DNA of 14,621 bases from JBCDIQ01 sp039024295. GTDB lineage: Bacteria > Bacteroidota > Bacteroidia > J057. The stretch is from contig JBCDIQ010000117.1 of the NCBI GenBank assembly GCA_039024295.1, positions 1 through 14,621 on the forward strand. The letters run 5' to 3'. The notes beneath the pieces were generated by a model. The model saw only the letters and a list, made by a program, of their open reading frames with translations, was not told the DNA's origin and ran no database searches. Position numbers and translations under genes: made by a program. This document shows positions 1-8,800 of this stretch, piece by piece. Positions within the stretch are counted from its first letter, which is position 1, and each line of letters begins with the position of its first letter.

Positions 1-254
1 GCCAGTGCCATCACTTCATAGGCTGCAACTGCAGGGTACACATACACCCGGCTTGCAGCAGGAGGAGAAAAAATATCGTGAATAATCACATCTGTCAACC
101 TGGCCATGGATTGATGCAACACCTCAGGGTTGGCGGCATCTGCTTGGTAATTTGTGTTATGAGAGGGCTGACACCCTGACCAGCAGGCTGCTGCCAGGAA
201 TAGGACCAATCCCCACCACAAACTTGTATGTTTCACAGAATCAGCTTGTTTCAT
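1..254 (-). CDS. Vanadium-dependent haloperoxidase / PAP2-like lipoprotein, N-terminal part only
   Basis: The window holds 84 complete N-terminal codons; the gene continues past the left edge. The start is the ATG read at 254-252, followed by a basic stretch, a hydrophobic segment (about residues 12-23) and cysteines at 24 and 28. This looks like a lipoprotein signal, with Cys24 (after LAAA) the better lipidation candidate. The mature start contains ARLTDVIIHDIFSPPAASR, then a Val-Tyr-rich stretch ending in AAYEVMAL. I recognise this as the N-terminus of the Bacteroidota secreted proteins annotated as vanadium-dependent haloperoxidase or PAP2-family phosphatase. The vanadate- or phosphate-binding Arg/His residues of that family lie further on, outside the window, so neither activity can be confirmed. 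The gene starts 47 bp after the GH65 stop on the same strand, so it is probably the next gene of the operon. Confidence 0.72.
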   Translation of the reverse strand, partial: MKQADSVKHTSLWWGLVLFLAAACWSGCQPSHNTNYQADAANPEVLHQSMARLTDVIIHDIFSPPAASRVYVYPAVAAYEVMAL

Positions 255-301
255 TCGTTTTTTTCTCAAAGTACTCAAGGGTTACCCAAAACTATAATTG
301 T

Positions 302-2386
302 TCATTTTACTTCAAATGTACGTTCATCAGCTCCTACACCTGTAATCTTCAGAGATTTCCATGCCTTCGGTAGCTTGATTTTGTGCTGTATGATTCCTTC
401 ATCTGTCAGGTCAAGTCCACCAAATCCATTGATGACTGCTTGCAATAACCCTCCTGCACCGGTGGCAAAATAGGGGTTGGTGCAACCTGGACATTCCGCC
501 AGCACCCCAAAAGGGGGAACCTCATTGGGCTGGTAGGCCTTTTGGAAGAGTTCAAAAGCTTTTTCGGGTTCTCCCAACCGGCTATACAAAATGGAGAGCA
601 CCGCATGGCTCATGGCTGGCCCTGTTTCACTCATGCGGGGCTCATAAAATTCCAGGTCTTTTCTAATAGATTTTTCATCTGTGACAATGCTCAGAGGGTA
701 GGCCAATAGGTTGACATCTGCCTGCTTGATGATGGTGTCCTGATAGGTGGCATGCTCGCGCGTGGTCCCATCTGGCAATTTCAAGATGGGAATACAATCG
801 GCCATTTCCTTCCAGGAGGGATCAGGGGTGATCCCCAATTCTCCAGCAGCCTTGGTGGCATGCTGCAAGGCCTCGATGGCCACACCGTTGGTAAACGCAT
901 TGTCATCAATGTTCTCAGCGTATTCGTCAGCAGCTACGACATTGTAGATGTGGCAATTTCCCGCCTCATCCTTTTCCACCCGGCTTACCCAAAAGTCTGC
1001 GACCTCCTTCATGACCGGGTAGCCATGAGATGCCAGCCAGACCTTGTCTTTCGTCAGTCGATAATAGTTCCAATGGGCCACACCAACAGTTCCAGTGATG
1101 TGATGTTCAAAAGGTCCAGTAAGTGCCCAGACGGGAGTAGCTTCCTGCCCCACGTCATCAGACTCCCAGGGAAACATCGCCCCTTTGTAGCCGTGAGCCA
1201 TGGCATTCTGCTTGGCAACCCCAAGCCGCTCCTTGCGATACTTCAGCATCGAAAGGGCCAATTCAGGCTGAAGCATCAGCATGGGCGGATACATCCAGAT
1301 TTCAGTGTCCCAAAACACATGTCCGTTATAGCCTAGCCCTGAGAGTCCCATGGGAGAAGGGCTGTAGCTGGTTCCGGCCCGACAAAAGGCATACAAATGG
1401 TAGAGGGCTGACCGAACGGCTAACTGACTGCGAAGGTCCCCTTCGATCTGAATATCACTCCTCCATAATTCCATCCAAGCAGCCTCATGGCGCTTTTTGA
1501 GTCGTTCTACCCCCTCAAGTGCGGCGTATACCGTCAGGCGTTCTGCTTCATTTTTAGGATCGGTGTAATGCGCGGTTGAAGTAGAAGAACTTAGCACCAC
1601 AAAACTGAATGGCTTCCCTTTGTTCAGCTTTTGCCGAAAAGAAACGCTGTGCTTGTTATAGTCTCTTTCTTCATGGGTCAAGTCTGGCCCATTACCCGAA
1701 AACAGGTAGCTACAGGAGGTCGAAAGGATGTGCTTACCTGTGGGAGAAGTCGCCGTAGTGGTCATTAGCGGGACCGCCACATACGGTGGATGAATGCTTA
1801 CCACAGATGAGTATGTCTGCTGCGGATCGCGAAGTATTTCGGGAGTTTCCAGCGCATGTATGCCGTAGAGAGAGATGTCTTTTAAAGGGGTAATGGTCAC
1901 CTCAATCATGGAGGTGAATGGCAGGTGCCTGACTGCGGTAGCAGCATAAGTGATCTCAGCCTTTCCGGGAAGGGTGAAGTTGTTCACCAGCATCCCAGTT
2001 TTCATGTTCAAGACCTGAGAGAAATCGGTCGCATTTCCCGGCCCCACTACTTCCCCGTCTATTTCGATCCTAACCTCGCTGGGATTGAACGTTTTCAGGA
2101 TATTGGAAACTCGACCCCTGCCATAGGTGTCAAACGCTCCATTCAAAACCACCTCGCTCATCCGAAGAGGGCTTGCATCGGAGACCATCCCAATCATGCC
2201 ATTGCCTACCGTCACCCCAAAATATTGAACGGAGTCGCTGTTTGTTGCCTTCAGGTCGGTTGCTGTGAGGTGCCAGGGAGAGTCATCAGGCACTTGGGCA
2301 ATAGTATGTTGGCCCATAGCAACCATTCCTAACAATAGGAAGAGTTGGCAGGTAAGATGGTGGATGTTGAGGAAAGGTTGTTGCAT
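302..2386 (-). CDS. Exported glycoside hydrolase family 65 enzyme, probable alpha-glucosidase (kojibiose-hydrolase-like)
   Basis: A 694-residue protein with an N-terminal hydrophobic signal (about residues 10-24) and a likely signal peptidase I site after Ala30, so it is periplasmic or secreted. The order fits GH65: N-terminal beta-sandwich (about 35-270), helical linker (280-315), (alpha/alpha)6 catalytic barrel (about 320-655) and a short C-terminal beta piece. GH65 signatures are GYNGHVFWDTEIW (352-364, Asp360 in the sugar-binding WD pair), AADEYAENIDDNAFTN (485-500, Glu488 the expected general acid) and KQADVNLLAYPL (554-565). Glu631 in the stretch before NPYFATGAGG sits where family hydrolases place the general base; phosphorylases instead bind phosphate there. 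The likely reaction is inverting hydrolysis of an alpha-glucoside; alpha-1,2 (kojibiose) or a related linkage is the best guess. It starts 18 bp after the upstream lipoprotein gene stop. The substrate is inferred; the family assignment is strong. Confidence 0.88.
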   Translation of the reverse strand: MQQPFLNIHHLTCQLFLLLGMVAMGQHTIAQVPDDSPWHLTATDLKATNSDSVQYFGVTVGNGMIGMVSDASPLRMSEVVLNGAFDTYGRGRVSNILKTFNPSEVRIEIDGEVVGPGNATDFSQVLNMKTGMLVNNFTLPGKAEITYAATAVRHLPFTSMIEVTITPLKDISLYGIHALETPEILRDPQQTYSSVVSIHPPYVAVPLMTTTATSPTGKHILSTSCSYLFSGNGPDLTHEERDYNKHSVSFRQKLNKGKPFSFVVLSSSTSTAHYTDPKNEAERLTVYAALEGVERLKKRHEAAWMELWRSDIQIEGDLRSQLAVRSALYHLYAFCRAGTSYSPSPMGLSGLGYNGHVFWDTEIWMYPPMLMLQPELALSMLKYRKERLGVAKQNAMAHGYKGAMFPWESDDVGQEATPVWALTGPFEHHITGTVGVAHWNYYRLTKDKVWLASHGYPVMKEVADFWVSRVEKDEAGNCHIYNVVAADEYAENIDDNAFTNGVAIEALQHATKAAGELGITPDPSWKEMADCIPILKLPDGTTREHATYQDTIIKQADVNLLAYPLSIVTDEKSIRKDLEFYEPRMSETGPAMSHAVLSILYSRLGEPEKAFELFQKAYQPNEVPPFGVLAECPGCTNPYFATGAGGLLQAVINGFGGLDLTDEGIIQHKIKLPKAWKSLKITGVGADERTFEVK

Positions 2387-2404
2387 GGTATTTTCTTTGG
2401 AAAA

Positions 2405-5400
2405 TTATGGGAGAGCAGCAGTGGAGCGGGGTTGAGCCTCCTGGAAGAAAACCGGACTGTCATTGTTCCGTGCAATAACCAACCGTGTTCGATCTCCAGA
2501 CTTGAGGGGTTTGATGTCTCGACATTGCCCATCCACCAAAAAACCGGATTCCCGATTGGGAATGACGGAGAAGTTTCCGTTTTCCCACCTGAGGACATGC
2601 CCATAACTTGCATCATACCTGCCGAGCTGTGGGTTTACTTCGTAAAAATTTCCCACCAAAACGACCTCATTTCGTCCATCTGCCTGTAAATCTCCTTGCC
2701 ATGCGGCCTTTACAGGGGCTATTTGCACCTCCTCTGGGAGTGGATGCAGTTCGAACTGCCCATTTCCTTTATTTTCTACCCAACTCGACCGGAACTCATA
2801 GGCATAAAATACTTCAGCAGCATCCAGCTTTTGGGCTGGAAAAACTTCGTCAAAGGAAGCCTGGGCATAATCCTCATACCGGATGTACTGTTTGTTGATT
2901 TCGACCAACTGGCGGGTGATTTCGTCTTTGGTGGAAAGCAGAGTTCGCTCTCCCTCGTAGATGTAGCACAGGACCTGTTCGGATTTCCCATTTCCATCAA
3001 AGTCGCTCACATACATGCAAAGGGGTTCTTCCTGGGAAATTTTGACTTTGGAATTGAGGCCAAGGTTCCCAGCGAGAAAATCCTGATCCCCATCTCCGTC
3101 GAGGTCTGCGACGAGCACATTGTTCCACCAGCCGTTGCTCTTTTTCAGGCTCTTTTCCGCTGTTTCCCACGGTTTCACCTGACCATTTTCCTGCTTAAAA
3201 ATCCTCAATGGCATCCATTCTCCTGCCAGAATCAATTCCGTTTGCCCATCTCCGTCCAGGTCGCCAAGCTGGGCATCCTTTACAAACCCGGCCTTGGCCA
3301 GCTGAGAAGCTTTAGCTTCTGTTACATCGGAAAAATTGCCTGCTCCGTCATTTTCCAATAGATAACTTTGAGGCAACTCGCCGTATTTCCACGGCACCGC
3401 ACGACCACCTATTACTACATCCATGTCTCCATCTTCATCAAAATCCCAGGGCAATACACAGGAGGCGGTCAGGTAGATTTCGGGTAATTGATCCACAGCC
3501 CTGGAAAAATTGCCCTTGCCGTCATTCAGGTACAACCGGGGAAGCATGGCTGGCGACTTACCAAAAAACTCATTGCCGCCACTTGCTACGATCAGGTCTA
3601 AATCCCCATCTTGTTCCACATCCAGGAAAGCAGCACCGATGTCCTCATTCAGGCTATCAGCACGAAGAGCGGATTGAGCTTTAGGTACAAATTTTCCATC
3701 ATTCCGTTGAAGATAAATTTGCCCTGATTGCCGCTTTGATCCACCAATGAACATATCTTCCAGTCCATCTCCATTGACATCTCCTATAGCGAGCTTCGGG
3801 CCTTCCGCTGCAATCATGTGGGGCATTAGCGGCTCCCGATTGAACTCCACGAAGGGATTTTCCTGGTGGACAAAGGGCTCGGATAAGGGATTCTCTTCTT
3901 CCAACAGAAGCGGATCGTTCGATTTTAGGGCAAGCTGAGCATAATCAAATTTTCCGAAAGCGTTGGATTGTTTCAGGGTAATGGGGCGATTAACGCCTAC
4001 CTGAGAGAGCTCCTCATAGGTTCCATCCGGCCATATAACGGTGAGCAAGGGCACCTGTTCCATCCCCCCAACCCCGATGAGCAGACGTGGATCAACGGAG
4101 GATTGAAACCCACGAACCGGACTCACTTCCTGAAGTATTCTTCCCTCTGGTCCTTCCAGCAGCACTTTCGTTCCTATGCCATAGGTATTGGGAGCTGTGC
4201 CTTCGAAGGAGAGGGAGAGGTAATTTCCCGTTTGATCAGCGAATTTCTCCTGGCTCATATTCTGGTAAATGAAAGCAGGGTCTGCCACATTGTTGACCAC
4301 CAGGTCCAGGTCGCCGTCATTGTCTAAATCCGAGTAAACGGCTCCATTGCTGTAAGATTGGGTACTGAATCCCCAAGATTCGCTTACATCGTCCAGCTGG
4401 ATGCCGCCTTTATTTTCAAACATGAAATTGGTGAGCTTCACCTGCGGCATTTTGTCGATGAGGGCCAAATCTTTGGGAGCAATGGTGTCCATTTCCAGCA
4501 GCATCTGAATTTCCCGACTGGAAATGAACTTGATGTAGTCTAGGTCATTGGAACGGCGCAGAATCCCGTTGGATATGAACAGGTCTTTTTTTCCGTCCAG
4601 GTCATAATCGGCGAACAGCGGTGACCAACTCCAGTCGGTAGCTGCCATTCCCGCCATCAAGCCCACTTCACTGAACCTTCCATCGCCCAGGTTTTGCTGA
4701 AGGGTGTTTCGGGCATACTGGTAATTGTACCCGAAATTCAGCTTCATGTGGAAAATGTCGTAAGGATCTTCCGCTGCTGAAGTTTTCAAAATGTAGGGAT
4801 CACGGGGAAGCATGTCCAGTGCGACGAGGTCAGGAAAACCATCATTGTTATAGTCGGCGATGTCATTGCCCATGGCAAAACGACTGGTGTGGCGCATGCG
4901 GTCGTTGAGTTCTTCCTGGAACGTTCCATCCCCTTGGTTCATGTAGAGGTAGTCGTTTTCATGGAAATCATTGGTCACATAGATGTCTGGGTAGCCATCC
5001 AGGTTCACGTCTCCAACAGAGATGCCCAATCCATAGCCGAGCATACTTTGGAAAATACCTGCCTCGGCGGAGACATCTGTAAATTTCCCGTCATCATTTC
5101 TCAACAAACGGTCGCCTGCGGTAGGATGCTTCTGGTTGATTTTCTTGGCCCTTTTGCCAAAGGTATCGTTGTCATGGACTGAATGGTTGAGCATGTACAT
5201 GTCCAAGTCTCCATCCAGGTCATAATCGAAAAACACTGCCTGGGTAGAATAGCCAACCAAGTCAAGTCCATATTCCGCAGCCCTTTCTTCGAACTGAGGT
5301 AAGCCATTCTCATCATTCCCCAGGTTAATGAATAATTGGTTATGGCCTTTCATGAACAGGTGATCGCCTAATTGGCTCACATACACATCCAGCTTGCCAT

Positions 5401-5794
5401 CACCATTTACATCTGCCATGGTGACACCAGTGGTCCAGCCTTCCTGGCCTGCGACTTTTGCCTGATCAGTTATGTCTTCGAACCTCAGTCCTCCTTTATT
5501 GAGGTAGAGTTTATTGGGAAGCTGATTGGCCGTGAAGTACACATCCGGCAGGCTATCTCCATTTACATCTCCAACGGCCACGCCTCCTCCGTTGTAGAAA
5601 TACATATAATTGAAGATGTTGAAATCCGTTCGTTCGGTGAGGTCATTTCGAAAGGTGACACCTGTGGCCTCAGGTGTCAACAATTGAAAGCGGGTAACTT
5701 CTTGAACCGAAGGTTTCTTAGAAGGCTGACATCCAAACAGGAGCAACAGGGCTAGGATTGCTTGAAAAAAAGTTATGTGCGTTTGTTTCACCAT
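2405..5794 (-). CDS. FG-GAP/VCBS-repeat lipoprotein with central ASPIC/UnbV domain (first of two by position, downstream copy in the operon)
   Basis: An 1129-residue lipoprotein: a hydrophobic signal ends in LLLLFGC, so Cys22 should be lipidated. Fourteen calcium-loop motifs of the form DxNxDGxxD are visible. Seven come before the central domain, starting at residues 76, 128, 190, 262, 314, 396 and 489. Seven come after it, at 672, 725, 784, 845, 897, 931 and 1035. This spacing is typical of integrin-alpha-like beta-propellers, here probably two. Between them, about 524-608, is an ASPIC/UnbV domain with YGIGTKV, GFQSSVDPR and the end VIWPDG. Homologues are often labelled CRTAC1-like or 'RNA-binding protein', the latter with no support here. 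A surface binding or scaffold role is inferred; no catalytic residues are recognised. The start codon is 39 bp from the stop of the paralogue transcribed before it. The two proteins align over their full lengths. Confidence 0.9.
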   Translation of the reverse strand: MVKQTHITFFQAILALLLLFGCQPSKKPSVQEVTRFQLLTPEATGVTFRNDLTERTDFNIFNYMYFYNGGGVAVGDVNGDSLPDVYFTANQLPNKLYLNKGGLRFEDITDQAKVAGQEGWTTGVTMADVNGDGKLDVYVSQLGDHLFMKGHNQLFINLGNDENGLPQFEERAAEYGLDLVGYSTQAVFFDYDLDGDLDMYMLNHSVHDNDTFGKRAKKINQKHPTAGDRLLRNDDGKFTDVSAEAGIFQSMLGYGLGISVGDVNLDGYPDIYVTNDFHENDYLYMNQGDGTFQEELNDRMRHTSRFAMGNDIADYNNDGFPDLVALDMLPRDPYILKTSAAEDPYDIFHMKLNFGYNYQYARNTLQQNLGDGRFSEVGLMAGMAATDWSWSPLFADYDLDGKKDLFISNGILRRSNDLDYIKFISSREIQMLLEMDTIAPKDLALIDKMPQVKLTNFMFENKGGIQLDDVSESWGFSTQSYSNGAVYSDLDNDGDLDLVVNNVADPAFIYQNMSQEKFADQTGNYLSLSFEGTAPNTYGIGTKVLLEGPEGRILQEVSPVRGFQSSVDPRLLIGVGGMEQVPLLTVIWPDGTYEELSQVGVNRPITLKQSNAFGKFDYAQLALKSNDPLLLEEENPLSEPFVHQENPFVEFNREPLMPHMIAAEGPKLAIGDVNGDGLEDMFIGGSKRQSGQIYLQRNDGKFVPKAQSALRADSLNEDIGAAFLDVEQDGDLDLIVASGGNEFFGKSPAMLPRLYLNDGKGNFSRAVDQLPEIYLTASCVLPWDFDEDGDMDVVIGGRAVPWKYGELPQSYLLENDGAGNFSDVTEAKASQLAKAGFVKDAQLGDLDGDGQTELILAGEWMPLRIFKQENGQVKPWETAEKSLKKSNGWWNNVLVADLDGDGDQDFLAGNLGLNSKVKISQEEPLCMYVSDFDGNGKSEQVLCYIYEGERTLLSTKDEITRQLVEINKQYIRYEDYAQASFDEVFPAQKLDAAEVFYAYEFRSSWVENKGNGQFELHPLPEEVQIAPVKAAWQGDLQADGRNEVVLVGNFYEVNPQLGRYDASYGHVLRWENGNFSVIPNRESGFLVDGQCRDIKPLKSGDRTRLVIARNNDSPVFFQEAQPRSTAALP

Positions 5795-5833
5795 CTATTC
5801 AGTCTCTCGTTTCCAATCAATTTCAAACTTCAT

Positions 5834-8800
5834 CTATTTTGAGGAGCCCACGCGAAAAATCTTCAGCGGGCCATTGTTCTGGGCTGCCACCACCAGCGGC
5901 TGCTTTCCGCTGCGCAGTAACTTTAGGTCACGTACCTGCCCCGGAACCAGAAAGCCTGTCTCTTTGGGCATTTTGGCGATAAGTTTACGGTCAGCTTGGC
6001 CTTCCAGCAGCACACCGCGCATGGCATCGTATTTTCCCACCTCAGGCTTAACCGCAAAGAAATTGCCGCCCAGCAAGATGTCTTTTCGTCCGTCGTCTGT
6101 GTAGTCTGAAACTGACATGCCATAGACTGGTGAGACTTGGGCTGCCTCAGGTAGAGGCTCAACCGTAAAACCATCTTTCCCCTCATTCCAAATCACAACA
6201 CTCTCGAACATATGTGCTTCATACCGGAAGGCTCGCTCCAATTGATCTGGCGTGAAAATATCCTGCATGCTTTTGCCCACGTAGTCTTTGTAGTAGACAA
6301 ATTGCTTTTTCAGGGTATTGAGTTGCCCCACCAGATCGTGTTTGAGCAGCATGGGAATCTCTGCCCCAGAATCTGTCCGGCAGAAAATTTGTTCAGCGGA
6401 GCCATTGCGATCAAAATCGTTGACATACATTACAAGTGGAAACTCAGGGCTGGCCGTGAACTTGGCATTTAACCCCAAATTACCCACCACAAAGTCAAGG
6501 TCGCCATCACCGTCAAGGTCAGCGGGTTGTATACAATTCCACCAGCCGCCGGTTTTATCTAGCCCTGGAACTGATTCCAAACGCATGAGTTTGCCGCCCT
6601 TATTTTGGAACACTTGCAGCTGCATCCACTCCCCCACTACCAGGAGATCCATGTCTCCATCCTCTTCGTAATCAAACCATGCCACATCCGTTACCATGCC
6701 CAGCTTATTTAAGTCTGGGGCAATTTTATCGGTGGCATCCGTGAATTCTCCTTTCCCATTATTGAGGAGCAAAAAGCTTTTTTCGGGCACTCCATAGTAA
6801 AAGGGAATCATGCGACCACCTACGAATATATCCTGGTCTCCATCACGGTCCACATCTGCAATACGGACGCAGGAACCACTTTTCCGCAGAATCGGCAAGG
6901 CGGTTTCCGACTTGACAAACCGCGGAATACGCCCTCCCATATTCAGGTATATCCTGTCCTGGAGGGGCGTGGCATTAGCCGAAAATTCTGTTCCGCCACT
7001 GACCACAAATAGGTCCAGGTCACCATCTCCGTCCGCGTCAAAGAATTCGGCTCCGATGTCTTCCGAAAGGGTATCTGCCTTAAATATATTCGTTGGGAGT
7101 TTGAGGAATTTTTCGCCTGGCTGTTGGAGAAAAATTGCTCCAGGTTTGCCTTTTGCTCCTCCCACGAAAAAGTCATCTCGTCCGTCTTTGTTCAGGTCCC
7201 CGGCGGCCAATCTAGGCCCTTCAGTTGAGAGCATGTGGTAGAGCAGCCGGTCGCGGTAAAAGTCTACGTATTCGTTTTCTTCGTGGGTAAAGTCGGCCTT
7301 GCTTTGCTGGGTGATTTCTTGGAACAGATGATTAGCCTTGGCAGGGTTGGAACTAACCTTGACAGGGTTTTGAACCCTGTCAAGGTTTTGTGGGGGGAAC
7401 CCTGTCAAGGTTTGTGGGGGGCCGGCCAACCTTTGCTCCAGCACAATTTCCTGATTCATCCCCACATCAAACTTTGTCTCGGACCTTCCATCCTGCCAGG
7501 TCACCGACAGGGAATCAATCTTTTCGGATTTGCCCAAGCCAACTACCGCAATATAATCCATTGAAGACTGGAATCCCTTCATGGGAATATGCTCCCAATA
7601 CAAGGTTTCATCAGGCGTATGAACTGCTACCCGAGCTCCAATCCCAAAGGCATTTTTGCCTTCTCCTTCAAACCTGATTCGCAGGTAATGGTGGTCTCGA
7701 AGGCTTTCACTGTTGTTCCGGAAGAAGAACAGATCCTGATTGACATTGTTAATTACAAGGTCCAAATCTCCGTCACGATCCAGGTCTCCATAGGCAGCCC
7801 CGTTGGAAAAGCTGGGTTCATCCAGTCCCCATTCCTCAGAGAGGTTCTGGAATTTCATCCCTTTTGATCGGGAGTATATATAATTAGGCAAAGGCTCGGA
7901 AGGAATGAGGTCTACCCATTTTTGAAAATCAATTTTTTTACCAGAAAGTGCTTCTCTGACCGTCGCATCACTTGCCAGGTAATTCAGAAAGTCCTGGTCG
8001 GTCACGTCCTTAAACACCCCATTGCACACCAGAATATCTTTTTGCGCATCGTTATCAAAGTCCGCCATCAAAGCCCCCCAGCTCCAATCTGAGGCGTGAA
8101 CACCTGCCATCTGTCCGACCTCGCTGAAGGAATTGTCTCCATTGTTCACATGGAGCATGTTGCGCATGTACTGGTGGTAATAGTCTTGGCGCAGTTTGTC
8201 TTTATGGACATTATAATCCTCAAAAGTCGAAAGGGTTTTAAGCCTGCGGTCGGACTCAGGCAACATGTCTGTTACGAAAATTTCGGGGTATCCATCTCCA
8301 TTTAGATCTCCCATATCTGCCCCCATAGAAGAAAGGCTGATGTGGGGCATAAATTCTGTTAACTGTTCTTTAAAGGTTCCGTCTTGCTGGTTGATGTACA
8401 GGTAGTCCCGCTCGAAGAAGTCATTGGATATGTATAAATCCGGCCAGCCATCCAGGTTGACATCTCCAGCGGTGATTCCTAACCCAAACGCGATAACGCT
8501 TCCGTAAATACCGGCTGCTTCACTAACATCTTTGAATTGCCCATTGTCATTTCGGTATAGCTTATCTCCTCCTAATTCATCTCGTACATGGCGGATATTT
8601 TCTGTACCAAAATCTCCTACAGGCCTGAAGGAATTATTGAGCAGGTAACAATCCAGGTCTCCGTCCCGGTCATAGTCTAAAAATACCGCATGGGTAGAAT
8701 ACCCCTGATCGGCCAATCCGTATTTCTCCGCCTCTTCTGTAAAGGTTAAATCCCCCTGGTTGATGAATAACTCGTTTTCCTTTCCTGCCCCATCAATGTT

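Noticed and set aside
152..473. Small plus-strand open frames near the left edge
   Set aside because: They run across the antisense of the haloperoxidase-like N-terminus, the 47-bp gap and the GH65 C-terminus, with no recognisable product.
752..1336. 194-codon plus-strand open frame inside the GH65 gene
   Set aside because: It lies opposite the conserved GH65 catalytic region and has no recognisable domain; it is an antisense shadow.
2696..3361. 221-codon plus-strand open frame opposite the first ASPIC lipoprotein
   Set aside because: It is the complement of the repeated calcium-loop motifs, whose biased codons keep the opposite strand open; no independent coding signal.
7334..7421. CRISPR-like array
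   Set aside because: The units are directly adjacent palindromes with spacers of only 3 to 10 bases, inside a protein-coding gene, with no cas genes nearby.
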